A DNA stretch of 9,997 nucleotides from assembly GCA_946007445.1 (NCBI GenBank), contig CAMGAL010000056.1, positions 1-9,997 of the forward strand. Direction: 5' to 3'. Below are positions 1 through 9,629 of the stretch, piece by piece. The notes beneath the pieces were generated by a model that was given only the letters and a program-made list of their open reading frames with translations, did no database searches and was not told where the DNA came from. A program made the translations under genes and the position numbers. Within the stretch, counting starts at the first letter, position 1. Each line of letters starts with the position of its first letter. The stretch is from an uncultured Mediterranea sp. Its GTDB lineage: Bacteria; Bacteroidota; Bacteroidia; Bacteroidales; Bacteroidaceae.

Positions 1-83
1 GAGGCTTCGCGAGTCTAATGCATCTTGTTGCACCCGATTGCACCATCACCCCGATGGCAGGCTCTTGCCGAGCCGGTATCTAC

Positions 84-214
84 CCTCCTTCTCCGTACCC
101 GGGCCGCACTTGGGCCCCTGTTTCTTCGCTCGTCTTCGCTCAATCTACGCTTCTATAGGAGCGGAGATTGAGCGAAGAATGACCGAAGAAAGTACGGAGT
201 TGGTACGGAGGAGG
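84..214. repeat. Long imperfect hairpin (nested inverted repeats)
   Basis: The core arms are TCTTCGCTCAATCT (133-146) and its exact reverse complement AGATTGAGCGAAGA (165-178). After one mismatch the stem continues inward (148-153 with 158-163). Outside the core, TTCTTCG (122-128) pairs with CGAAGAA (184-190). Farther out, CTCCGTACC (91-99) pairs exactly with GGTACGGAG (202-210), and CCTC (84-87) with GAGG (211-214). Each arm also repeats itself: TTCTTCGCTC occurs at 122-131 and nearly again at 132-141. No T-run follows, so it is not a standard intrinsic terminator. It may be an intergenic repeat element, a MITE-like remnant or the end of an upstream transcript. Confidence 0.65.
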
Positions 215-350
215 TCGAGAGAGAGGATGTAAGCATTAAGTGTATAGTGCACACCTCATATACGCCCTCACAGAAGTCCCATACGGGCAAAAACCGCGTA
301 AAGACCCAGCAGGAAAGGACAATATACAGGGAAGAGGCGAAATATTGGTT

Positions 351-467
351 TTGTAGAGTTATCTATCATTGATTATCTGATAGTTATATTCTGTATTGTA
401 GAGGAAAAGTGGGGCGAGAACAGGAGTTTGTAGAGGTTTTATCGTACGGATTTTAGGGCGGTAGAGG
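351..467 (+). promoter_or_regulatory. Spaced direct repeats TTGTAGAG(G), possible regulator sites
   Basis: TTGTAGAG occurs at 351-358, TTGTAGAGG at 396-404 and again at 428-436, and a shorter GTAGAGG at 461-467. The last three copies start about 31-32 bp apart, close to three helical turns, and the last ends about 12 bp before the TAnnTTTG element at 479. Copies 1 and 3 share more context: a T-run before, and TTATC or TTTTATC after. The arrangement suits a transcription activator such as the HTCS or SusR-like proteins that switch on Bacteroidales glycan loci, but that link is inference from position only. Confidence 0.35.
363..383. promoter_or_regulatory. Dyad CTATCA-N9-TGATAG
   Basis: CTATCA (363-368) and its exact reverse complement TGATAG (378-383) flank nine AT-rich bases. 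The dyad lies about 100 bp upstream of the likely susC -7 element and between the first two TTGTAGAGG copies. It could be an operator for a dimeric regulator or chance in AT-rich sequence; six-base arms alone do not decide it. Confidence 0.25.
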
Positions 468-478
468 GGGATTCCTTA

Positions 479-486
479 TAGATTTG
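479..486 (+). promoter_or_regulatory. Likely promoter -7 element for susC/susD
   Basis: TAGATTTG matches the Bacteroides primary sigma -7 consensus TAnnTTTG exactly. The -33 element is weak; TTTTAG at 451-456 is the nearest candidate and sits a few bases farther than ideal. A weak -33 is common in genes that need an activator. Transcription would start near 490-495, giving a leader of roughly 45-50 bases before the ATG at 539. The leader is AT-rich, ends in an A-run and lacks a Shine-Dalgarno sequence, as is usual in this phylum. Confidence 0.6.
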
Positions 487-538
487 CAGCATCGAAAGTG
501 ACTAACCAAACAATTTATTAACCTTAAAAAAAATTCAA

Positions 539-3500
539 ATGAGTAACAAAATGAATTTGAAGCGAGCCATCGGATGGATGTTCTTGATGGCTTTGATGCT
601 GCCTCTCAGTGTGGTGGCACAGACTATTCAGGTGAAAGGACATGTGGCCGACGCCACAGGTCTGGAAGTGATAGGTGCCAGCATCCTAGAGAAAGGTACC
701 ACCAACGGCGTGATTACCGACCTCGACGGTAACTTTACCCTCGATGTAGACCGCAACGCTACCTTAGTAGTATCTTACGTAGGTTACATCACCCAAGAGA
801 TTGCCGTACAAGGCAAGACCCAATTGAACATTGTCCTTAAGGAGGCCTACGAAATGCTAGACGAAGTCCGCGTTATCGGCTACGGTACCATGACGATGAG
901 CGACATGACGGGTGCCATCACCTCCGTCGATACCGACGAGCTGACCAAGCGTGCCACCACCAACCCGGCCGAGGCCCTGCAGGGCAAGATTGCAGGTGTG
1001 AACATCGCCAAGAGCGGCGGTAATGCCGGTGCCGGTGTCAGTGTGAAGATCCGTGGTGTGAAGAGCTTCGGCAGCAACGAACCTCTCTATATCATCGACG
1101 GCTTCCCCGGCGACATTGCCAACGTCAATCCCCAGGACATCCAGAGCATGGAGGTGCTGAAGGACGGTGCCGCTGCCGCCATCTACGGTTCGGTGGCCGC
1201 CAACGGTGTCATCATCCTCACCACCAAGAATGGTAAGAAGGGTGCGACCCACGTGGACTTCAACACCTACCTGAGCATCACGCAGGCCTCCAAGAAGCTG
1301 GAGCTGTGCGATGCCAATACCTACAAGAACACCATCAAGACGATGTTCGACAACTACAATACGCAGTACCCCAACGACCAGATGGCCATGCCCGCCTACG
1401 TGTACAGCAACTCGAACGTAGACACCGACTGGCAAGACCTGATGCTGCGCACGGGCAGCTCGCAGAACTACATGATGAGCGTGCGCGGCGGTAGCGAGAC
1501 AGCCCAGTACAGCGTGAGCTACAACCACGCCGACGACAAGGGTATCTTCCTGGGCAACAACTTCCGCCAGGACAACGCCCGCATGAAACTGCACGCCTCG
1601 AAGTACATCTTCGACTTCGACGCCAACCTGAGCCTGCGCTACACCAAGAGCCAGCAGCCCCAGTATGCCCTGCGCGAAATGTACGGCACCTCGCCCCTGC
1701 TGCCCGTGTACGACGAGAACGAGAAGTATGGCTTCGCCCTGACCCAGAGCCAGCAACTGCCTGCCAACAACAACGTCATGGCCGACCATCACTATAAGAA
1801 AGCCAACACGAAGAAGTTCTACACCAACGCCAACATCGCCCTGGGCGTGAAACTGGCTCCCTGGCTCAACTTCAAGACCAGCTACGCCTACCGCGGCACC
1901 CACTATCGCTACACGCAGCACTACCCCGACTACACCAGCAACGCGCAGAATCCCATCCTCTACCCCTACCACTACGAGGGTACCTACTACTGGGAGGAGC
2001 AGGTGCAGGAGAACGTGCTGACCTTCACCAAGGAGTTTGGCAAGCATAACGTGACGGCCATGGCCGGTGCCAGCTTCACCACCACCCGCTATACCGACAA
2101 CGGCGTAGGCGTGACGGGCAAGACCACCAAGTACTATGTCGATGAAAACGGCAACCTGGCCAACCGCGACGAGGCCGCCGGCTTCCTCGACCCCTCGTTC
2201 GACACCGTGAACGCCGGTATCGGCGGCACCTTCAGCGGCGACGGTACGCGCTACAAGTACAACCGCGCCTCCTTCTTCGGCCGCGTGAACTATAGCTTCG
2301 ACAGCCGCTATCTGTTGCAGGCCACCATCCGCCGCGACGGCTCCTCCAAGTTCGGTAGCGATAACCGCTGGGGTACCTTCCCCTCGGTAGCCTTGGGTTG
2401 GCGTCTGAGCGAAGAAGGCTTCTTCCCGAAAGACAGCTTTGTGAACAACCTGAAGTTCCGCGTCAGCTGGGGTCGCCTGGGTAACGAGAACGCCCTGGGC
2501 TACTACGACTTCCAGGCCCTTATCAGCACCAGCAACCGCTGGGAAGGCGGCTACCAGCAGGGTGGCAACGCCTGGCCGGGCAGCGGCTCATGGACGATGG
2601 AAAACCGCGGTCTGAAATGGGAGACCACCGACACGAAGAACATCGGTTTCGACTACGGCATGTTCAACAACAAGCTGACCGGTAGCATCAACTACTACAT
2701 CAACCAGACCGAAGACCTGCTCATCACCAAGCGCCTCTCTCCCTCGGCCGGTTATGAGAACCCCATCCTCAACGTAGGTAAGATTCGCAACCAGGGTATC
2801 GAGTTCGAGGCCAACTGGAGCGACAAGATCAAGGACTTCGAATACAATGTAGGCTTCAACTTCTCCACCACGAAGAACAAGGTGGTGAACCTGGCCGACA
2901 AGGGTCAAGCCCTGCCTGCCACCGGTCTGGTCTATGGCACCGACCACGTACCTGCCTACGCCAAGGAGGGCCAACCCATCAGCGGCTTCTACCTCTACCG
3001 CACGGGCGGCATCTTCCAGAGCGACGCCGAGGCCGCTGCCTATGTGAACAAGGAGGGCAATCGCCTGCAGCCCAACGCCAAGGCCGGTGACATCAAGTTC
3101 CTCGACGTCAATGGCGACGGCACCATCAACGAAGACGACAAGGAGTATTGCGGCACCGGTATTCCCAAGGTAGAGGCCAACCTCAACTTCTCGGCCTCCT
3201 ACAAGGGCTTCGACCTGAGCTTCAGCCTGGGTGGTGCCTTCGGCCACAAGCTCTACAACGGCAACCGCTACTTCTACGAGTCCATGATCACGCCGACTCA
3301 CTTCATGAGCAGCGTGGCCAACGCCTGGACACCGACCAACACCCACACCGACATTCCGCGTGCCGTCTACAACGACCCCAACGGCAACGCCCGCGAGAGC
3401 GAACGCTTCCTGGAGAACGGCGACTTCGTACGTATGCGTCAGGCGCAGATTGGCTACACCCTGCCCAAGAGCCTGCTCAAGAAGCTCTACCTGGAGAACC

Positions 3501-3658
3501 TGCGCGTCTATGTGAGTGGAGACAACCTCTTCACCATCAGCGGATATAGCGGCATCGACCCCGAGTTCTCTACCAGCAGCCCGCTGAACACCGGTATCGA
3601 CAACTACATCTATCCCTTCACCCGCAGTTACACGGTGGGATTGCAGCTGACGTTCTAA
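539..3658 (+). CDS. SusC/RagA-family TonB-dependent outer-membrane transporter
   Basis: This 1039-residue protein is a full-length SusC-like importer, which forms a beta-barrel in the outer membrane and takes up oligosaccharides using TonB energy together with the SusD lipoprotein encoded next. Residues 1-28 are a Sec signal peptide, with likely cleavage around VVAQ. Residues 31-108 are a carboxypeptidase-regulatory-like (CarboxypepD_reg) domain. A TonB-box-like segment (DEVRVIGYGT, near 108-117) precedes the plug, about 118-230, with the family's IDGFPG and LKDGAAAAIYGSVAANGVIILTT-type signatures. The barrel fills the rest and ends in a typical outer-membrane terminus, VGLQLTF. An EF-hand-like loop at 856-867 (DVNGDGTINEDD) probably binds calcium, as in many SusC proteins. 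There is no N-terminal STN signalling domain, so regulation by an anti-sigma/ECF pair is unlikely. An internal ATG at codon 5 is an alternative start. The substrate cannot be read from the sequence. Confidence 0.95.
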   Translation: MSNKMNLKRAIGWMFLMALMLPLSVVAQTIQVKGHVADATGLEVIGASILEKGTTNGVITDLDGNFTLDVDRNATLVVSYVGYITQEIAVQGKTQLNIVLKEAYEMLDEVRVIGYGTMTMSDMTGAITSVDTDELTKRATTNPAEALQGKIAGVNIAKSGGNAGAGVSVKIRGVKSFGSNEPLYIIDGFPGDIANVNPQDIQSMEVLKDGAAAAIYGSVAANGVIILTTKNGKKGATHVDFNTYLSITQASKKLELCDANTYKNTIKTMFDNYNTQYPNDQMAMPAYVYSNSNVDTDWQDLMLRTGSSQNYMMSVRGGSETAQYSVSYNHADDKGIFLGNNFRQDNARMKLHASKYIFDFDANLSLRYTKSQQPQYALREMYGTSPLLPVYDENEKYGFALTQSQQLPANNNVMADHHYKKANTKKFYTNANIALGVKLAPWLNFKTSYAYRGTHYRYTQHYPDYTSNAQNPILYPYHYEGTYYWEEQVQENVLTFTKEFGKHNVTAMAGASFTTTRYTDNGVGVTGKTTKYYVDENGNLANRDEAAGFLDPSFDTVNAGIGGTFSGDGTRYKYNRASFFGRVNYSFDSRYLLQATIRRDGSSKFGSDNRWGTFPSVALGWRLSEEGFFPKDSFVNNLKFRVSWGRLGNENALGYYDFQALISTSNRWEGGYQQGGNAWPGSGSWTMENRGLKWETTDTKNIGFDYGMFNNKLTGSINYYINQTEDLLITKRLSPSAGYENPILNVGKIRNQGIEFEANWSDKIKDFEYNVGFNFSTTKNKVVNLADKGQALPATGLVYGTDHVPAYAKEGQPISGFYLYRTGGIFQSDAEAAAYVNKEGNRLQPNAKAGDIKFLDVNGDGTINEDDKEYCGTGIPKVEANLNFSASYKGFDLSFSLGGAFGHKLYNGNRYFYESMITPTHFMSSVANAWTPTNTHTDIPRAVYNDPNGNARESERFLENGDFVRMRQAQIGYTLPKSLLKKLYLENLRVYVSGDNLFTISGYSGIDPEFSTSSPLNTGIDNYIYPFTRSYTVGLQLTF

Positions 3659-3693
3659 ACCCTAAAACATAACAACCCATAAACTCAACAGAT

Positions 3694-5220
3694 ATGAAGA
3701 AACTGATCTATATGGCTTGCTTTGCATTGGCAGCCACCTTCACCTCGTGCGACGACTTCCTGACAGTCTCCTCGCCCGACCAATTGACTACCGGCAACTT
3801 TTGGCGCAACCAGGAGGATGCAGAAGCCACCTTGGCTTCGGCCTACGCCCAGCTCTATCATGGCGACAGCTACGCCTGCAGCGAGGTACGCTTCCCCACC
3901 GAGGAGTTCCGCGCCGACCTCTACGACCTAGGTACAGACGCTACCAACTACCAGACGTGGACCGACCTCTACAAGTTCACCTACACCAACGGTAACACGC
4001 AGTTCTCCTACTACTATCAGGACCTCTATCGCGGCATCAACTTCGCCAACCAGGTGCTGGAGTACACCCCGAAGATTGCCGACGACAAGATCACCGAGGC
4101 CAAGCGCAAGGAGATTATGGCCGAAGCCCACTTCCTGCGCGGCTACTACCACCTGATGCTGGTGCTGAACTGGGAACGCATCATCCTGCGCGACCAGTAC
4201 CTGAGCAACGCCGCCGACCTCAACAAGCCCCTCTCGCCCCGCACCGACTGCTGGGACCTAGTGATTGACGAGCTGAAGCAGGCCACCGAACTGCCCGCCA
4301 CACGCCCCGGCACCGAAGCTGGCCGTGCCACCAAGGGTGCCGCCAACGCCTACTTGGGCTTTGCCTACCTGACCCGCGCCTACGAAGAGCCGGCCAAGGA
4401 GAGTGAGTACCTCAGTGCCGCCCTCACGGCCCTCAACGCTGTGCAAGGCTACAGCCTGGTGGGTGGCAAGCAGCTGCTGAATATGTTCAACGGCCACAAC
4501 AAGAACTGCTCGGAGAGCATCTTCGAACTGCAGTTCTCCAACAACACCACCAACGGTGCCCGCTACTACAACTGGATGCAGTTCTTCATCGCCAGCACCG
4601 AAATGGGCGGCTGGGACGAAATCCTGCCCAACAAGAAGCTCATCGAGGAGTTCAAGAAGGAGGGCCGCAAGGAGAGCGACGGCCTCTACGACCAGCGTCT
4701 CTACAACACCATCGTGTTCGACGACCCCTACTTCAACGGCGACCCCAACGGTGAACTGATCTATGGCAACCACACCTACAACGACCTCTTCGGCAACTCG
4801 GAAGAGGGCGCAGCCAGCTTCCGTCGCTTCGTGCCCGAAGACGAGGACGAACTGTGGGAGCGCTCCACCATCAACATCCCCCTCATGCGCTATGCCAACG
4901 TGCTGCTGATGAAGGCCGAGGTGCTCAACAAGCAGGGACATCCCGACCAGGCCATCCCCCTCATCAACGAGGTACGCCGCGTGCATGGCAACATGCCTGA
5001 CATGACCGGCACCACCCAAGCCGAAGTACAGGCCCAGATTGAGCACGAGCGCATCCTGGAGTTCCCGCTGGAGGGCTACCGCTGGTACGACCTGCGCCGT
5101 TGGGGCAAGCTGAGCGAGGCTCTCAGTGGCCGTGGCTACGTGAAGGGCACGCACGACTTCTACCCCATTCCGCTGTGGGAGGTCAATGCCAACAGCGCGT
5201 TGAACGACGAGGCTAACTGA
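3694..5220 (+). CDS. SusD/RagB-family glycan-binding surface lipoprotein
   Basis: This 508-residue protein is the SusD partner of the transporter 35 bp upstream and is almost certainly co-transcribed with it. SusD proteins sit as a lid on the SusC barrel and bind the glycan at the cell surface. Residues 1-18 form a lipoprotein signal peptide with the lipid-accepting cysteine at C19 (TFTSC), followed by two aspartates, in line with surface export. Family features are the helical repeat scaffold with AEAHFLRGYYHLML (143-156), INIPLMRYANVLLMKAEVLNKQG (393-415), ERILEFPLEGYRWYDLRRWG (452-471) and the C-terminal PIPLWEVNANSAL (491-503). Length is normal for the family. The start ATG has an A-rich, Shine-Dalgarno-free leader. 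Aromatic binding residues cannot be assigned without a structure, so the ligand stays unknown. Confidence 0.95.
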   Translation: MKKLIYMACFALAATFTSCDDFLTVSSPDQLTTGNFWRNQEDAEATLASAYAQLYHGDSYACSEVRFPTEEFRADLYDLGTDATNYQTWTDLYKFTYTNGNTQFSYYYQDLYRGINFANQVLEYTPKIADDKITEAKRKEIMAEAHFLRGYYHLMLVLNWERIILRDQYLSNAADLNKPLSPRTDCWDLVIDELKQATELPATRPGTEAGRATKGAANAYLGFAYLTRAYEEPAKESEYLSAALTALNAVQGYSLVGGKQLLNMFNGHNKNCSESIFELQFSNNTTNGARYYNWMQFFIASTEMGGWDEILPNKKLIEEFKKEGRKESDGLYDQRLYNTIVFDDPYFNGDPNGELIYGNHTYNDLFGNSEEGAASFRRFVPEDEDELWERSTINIPLMRYANVLLMKAEVLNKQGHPDQAIPLINEVRRVHGNMPDMTGTTQAEVQAQIEHERILEFPLEGYRWYDLRRWGKLSEALSGRGYVKGTHDFYPIPLWEVNANSALNDEAN

Positions 5221-5229
5221 TAAATCGTA

Positions 5230-5305
5230 GAACACAGAGACACAATTGATCATTGATAATTGATAATTTATCATTGAAATTCTGTATCTTTGTGCCTCTG
5301 TGTTC
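5230..5305. repeat. Inverted repeat with TTGATAATTGATAATT core
   Basis: GAACACAGAGACACA (5230-5244) and TGTGCCTCTGTGTTC (5291-5305) are reverse complements at 14 of 15 positions, enclosing an AT-rich core. In the core, ATTGATA is repeated in tandem (from 5252 and 5259), ending in the palindrome TGATAATTTATCA (5261-5273). From memory, spacers with repeated TTATCAATTATCAAT words are common between Bacteroidales genes, so this looks like a copy of a dispersed repeat. It begins 10 bp after the susD stop. It could fold in RNA and reduce read-through, but no T-run follows the right arm. Confidence 0.7.
5285..5292 (+). promoter_or_regulatory. Possible promoter -7 element for the LysO-like and GH2 genes
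   Basis: TATCTTTG matches TAnnTTTG exactly and overlaps the right arm of the inverted repeat at 5230-5305. A TTG at 5260-5262 could act as a -33 element, though its 22-base spacing is slightly long. Transcription would start near 5297-5300, about 50 bases before the proposed TTG start at 5348. If active, the two downstream genes could be expressed apart from susC/susD. A match of this quality can occur by chance in AT-rich DNA. Confidence 0.4.
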
Positions 5306-5316
5306 ACCCTTGCAAC

Positions 5317-5349
5317 TTAAGAACAAAAAACTTAAAAACTTAAAAACTT
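5317..5349 (+). repeat. Tandem ACTTAAAAACTT leader repeat
   Basis: The word CTTAAAAA is tandemly repeated (from 5331 and 5339), preceded by a degenerate copy around 5316-5329, and runs directly into the proposed TTG start. A related copy, AACTTAAAAACT, precedes the next gene at 6313-6324. Such A-rich leaders probably aid initiation in Bacteroidota, which seldom use Shine-Dalgarno pairing. Confidence 0.55.
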
Positions 5350-6283
5350 GTTCACCATTATCTCTTTGATGCTCGTCGGCATGGCCGTGGGCTATCTGTG
5401 CAGAAAGCAAACCTTAAGTTGGCTGCAGCGACTCATCACCGGCTTGATATGGTTGCTGCTCTTCATCCTCGGGCTGGAGGTGGGAGGCAACGAGCGCATC
5501 ATCAGCGGACTGCACACCATCGGGCCGGAAGCCCGGCTGCTGCCCTTGGCCGGCACGCTGGGCAGTGTACTGGCTGCCAAGGCTCTCTGGAGCTGGACAC
5601 TCCGCTCGCGAGGCAACGCCAAAGGGCAGACGGCTACGACCGACGATGCCGGTGCAGGCCGCAGGGCCACCCTCCAGGCTCTGAAGGGGAGCCTCGTCAT
5701 TGTAGGCTTCTTCGTGCTGGGTGTGGCAGTGGCCTTGATAGGCTGGATGCCCTTCGACGTGGCACAGACCGACATCAGCTTCTACGCCCTGGCCGCTCTG
5801 ATGACCTCGGTGGGAGCCAGTATCGGCAGCGACCCGCAGACCATCAAGAACTTCCGCGCGCTCAATCCGCGCCTGGTGCTCTTGCCGCTCTGCACCATCG
5901 TGGGCACGCTGGTGGGATGCGCCCTGCTCAGTCTGCTGCTCAGCCACCGCTCGCTGACCGACTGCCTGGCCGTAGGCTCCGGCTTTGGCTACTACTCCCT
6001 CTCCAGCATCTTCATCACGGAGTACCGAGGGGCGGAGTTAGGCACCATCGCCCTGCTGGCCAACATCTGCAGAGAGATACTCACCCTGCTGGCTGCTCCC
6101 CTGCTGGTGCGTTGGTTTGGGCGGTTGGCCCCCATCTCGGCAGGCGGTGCCACGACGATGGACACCACGCTGCCGGTCATTGCCCGCACCTCGGGACAAG
6201 ACCTGGTGGTGGTCTCTATCTTCCACGGCTTCGTCACCGACTTCAGCGTGCCCTTCCTGGTGACACTTTGGTGCTCTTTATAG
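5348..6283 (+). CDS. lysO: LysO-family (DUF340) inner-membrane protein, putative lysine exporter
   Basis: This 311-residue polytopic membrane protein resembles LysO (E. coli YbjE), an exporter of lysine and the toxic analogue thialysine; the E. coli protein is about 300 residues long. Hydrophobic segments lie near 1-16, 30-45, 61-80, 114-134, 143-159, 176-198, 231-257 and 286-310. A polar linker (about 84-108) separates two halves. Conserved-looking stretches include TDISFYALAALMTSVGASIG (141-160), DCLAVGSGFGYYSLSSIF (205-222), ELGTIALLANICREI (230-244) and APISAGGATTMDTTLP (261-276). I chose TTG at 5348 because it gives MFTIISLMLVG, matching the N-terminus I recall for Bacteroidales homologues; the first ATG at 5369 would trim the first membrane helix. 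Lysine export is inferred from the family. Its place between susD and a beta-galactosidase is unusual. Confidence 0.85.
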   Translation: MFTIISLMLVGMAVGYLCRKQTLSWLQRLITGLIWLLLFILGLEVGGNERIISGLHTIGPEARLLPLAGTLGSVLAAKALWSWTLRSRGNAKGQTATTDDAGAGRRATLQALKGSLVIVGFFVLGVAVALIGWMPFDVAQTDISFYALAALMTSVGASIGSDPQTIKNFRALNPRLVLLPLCTIVGTLVGCALLSLLLSHRSLTDCLAVGSGFGYYSLSSIFITEYRGAELGTIALLANICREILTLLAAPLLVRWFGRLAPISAGGATTMDTTLPVIARTSGQDLVVVSIFHGFVTDFSVPFLVTLWCSL

Positions 6284-9436
<3,153 letters not shown>

Positions 9437-9442
9437 TTTTTG

Positions 9443-9606
9443 AAGGAGAGAAGGAGTTAAAGGAGTTATCACTTCGCTTTGCTCGTTAGGAGTTATCGCC
9501 CGACAAGGCGGGCTAAGCCGATAGATGTTGTATTGGCTTTAACTCCTAGGCCCGACAGGGCCGATCACTCCTTTCACTCCTATAACTCCTATAAAAAACT
9601 CCTTTC
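9443..9606. repeat. Array of 9-bp repeats in both orientations with hairpins
   Basis: This spacer is dense in repeats. AAGGAGTTA is perfectly tandem at 9451-9459 and 9460-9468, and TAGGAGTTAT recurs at 9487-9496. In the opposite orientation ACTCCT occurs at 9542, 9567, 9576, 9585 and 9598; three of these starts are exactly 9 bp apart. TAGGAGTTAT and ATAACTCCTA (9582-9591) are exact reverse complements. Nested inside are GCCCG-ACAAGG-CGGGC (9498-9513), TAAGCCGATA against TATTGGCTTTA (9514-9541) and GGCCC-GACA-GGGCC (9549-9562). The whole can fold into a branched RNA between the beta-galactosidase and the next gene. I see no coding frame and no TAnnTTTG promoter here. It is probably a dispersed intergenic repeat that could affect mRNA stability or read-through. 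Confidence 0.7.
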
Positions 9607-9629
9607 ACTACGAAACAAAAAACTAAAAA

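Larger units (their letters stand above)
1..538. other. Non-coding region upstream of the susC-like gene
   Basis: I find no convincing gene in these 538 bases. A 64-codon frame at 38-232 is arginine-rich, resembles nothing I know, and lies across a long hairpin, so I read it as chance. The region holds small hairpins near the left edge (GGCTC 60-64 with GAGCC 70-74), a direct repeat of TTGCACC (28-34 and 38-44), the long hairpin at 84-214, a spaced TTGTAGAGG motif from 351 to 467, a dyad at 363-383, and the likely susC promoter at 479-486. The gene to the left lies outside the window, so whether the first 240 bases belong to its 3' end is unknown. Base composition shifts from GC-rich (1-235) to AT-rich (236-538), which suggests two blocks of different origin. 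Confidence 0.7.

Noticed and set aside
38..232. Small 64-codon gene at the left edge
   Set aside because: No family likeness, no A-rich leader, and its body coincides with the arms of the 84-214 hairpin, which explains the sequence better.
857..2047. 396-codon open frame on the minus strand inside the susC-like gene
   Set aside because: It is a shadow of GC-rich codon use: the translation is a monotonous run of V, G, L, A and H, with no family likeness, opposite an unmistakable SusC protein.
5230..5305. Intrinsic terminator after susD
   Set aside because: The stem encloses a 46-base loop and no T-run follows the right arm; a role in damping read-through is possible but a terminator call is not supported.
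4258..5307. 349-codon open frame on the minus strand opposite the susD-like gene
   Set aside because: Its first residues are the translation of the TTATCAATTATCAAT repeat, a usual artefact in such spacers, and the rest mirrors SusD.
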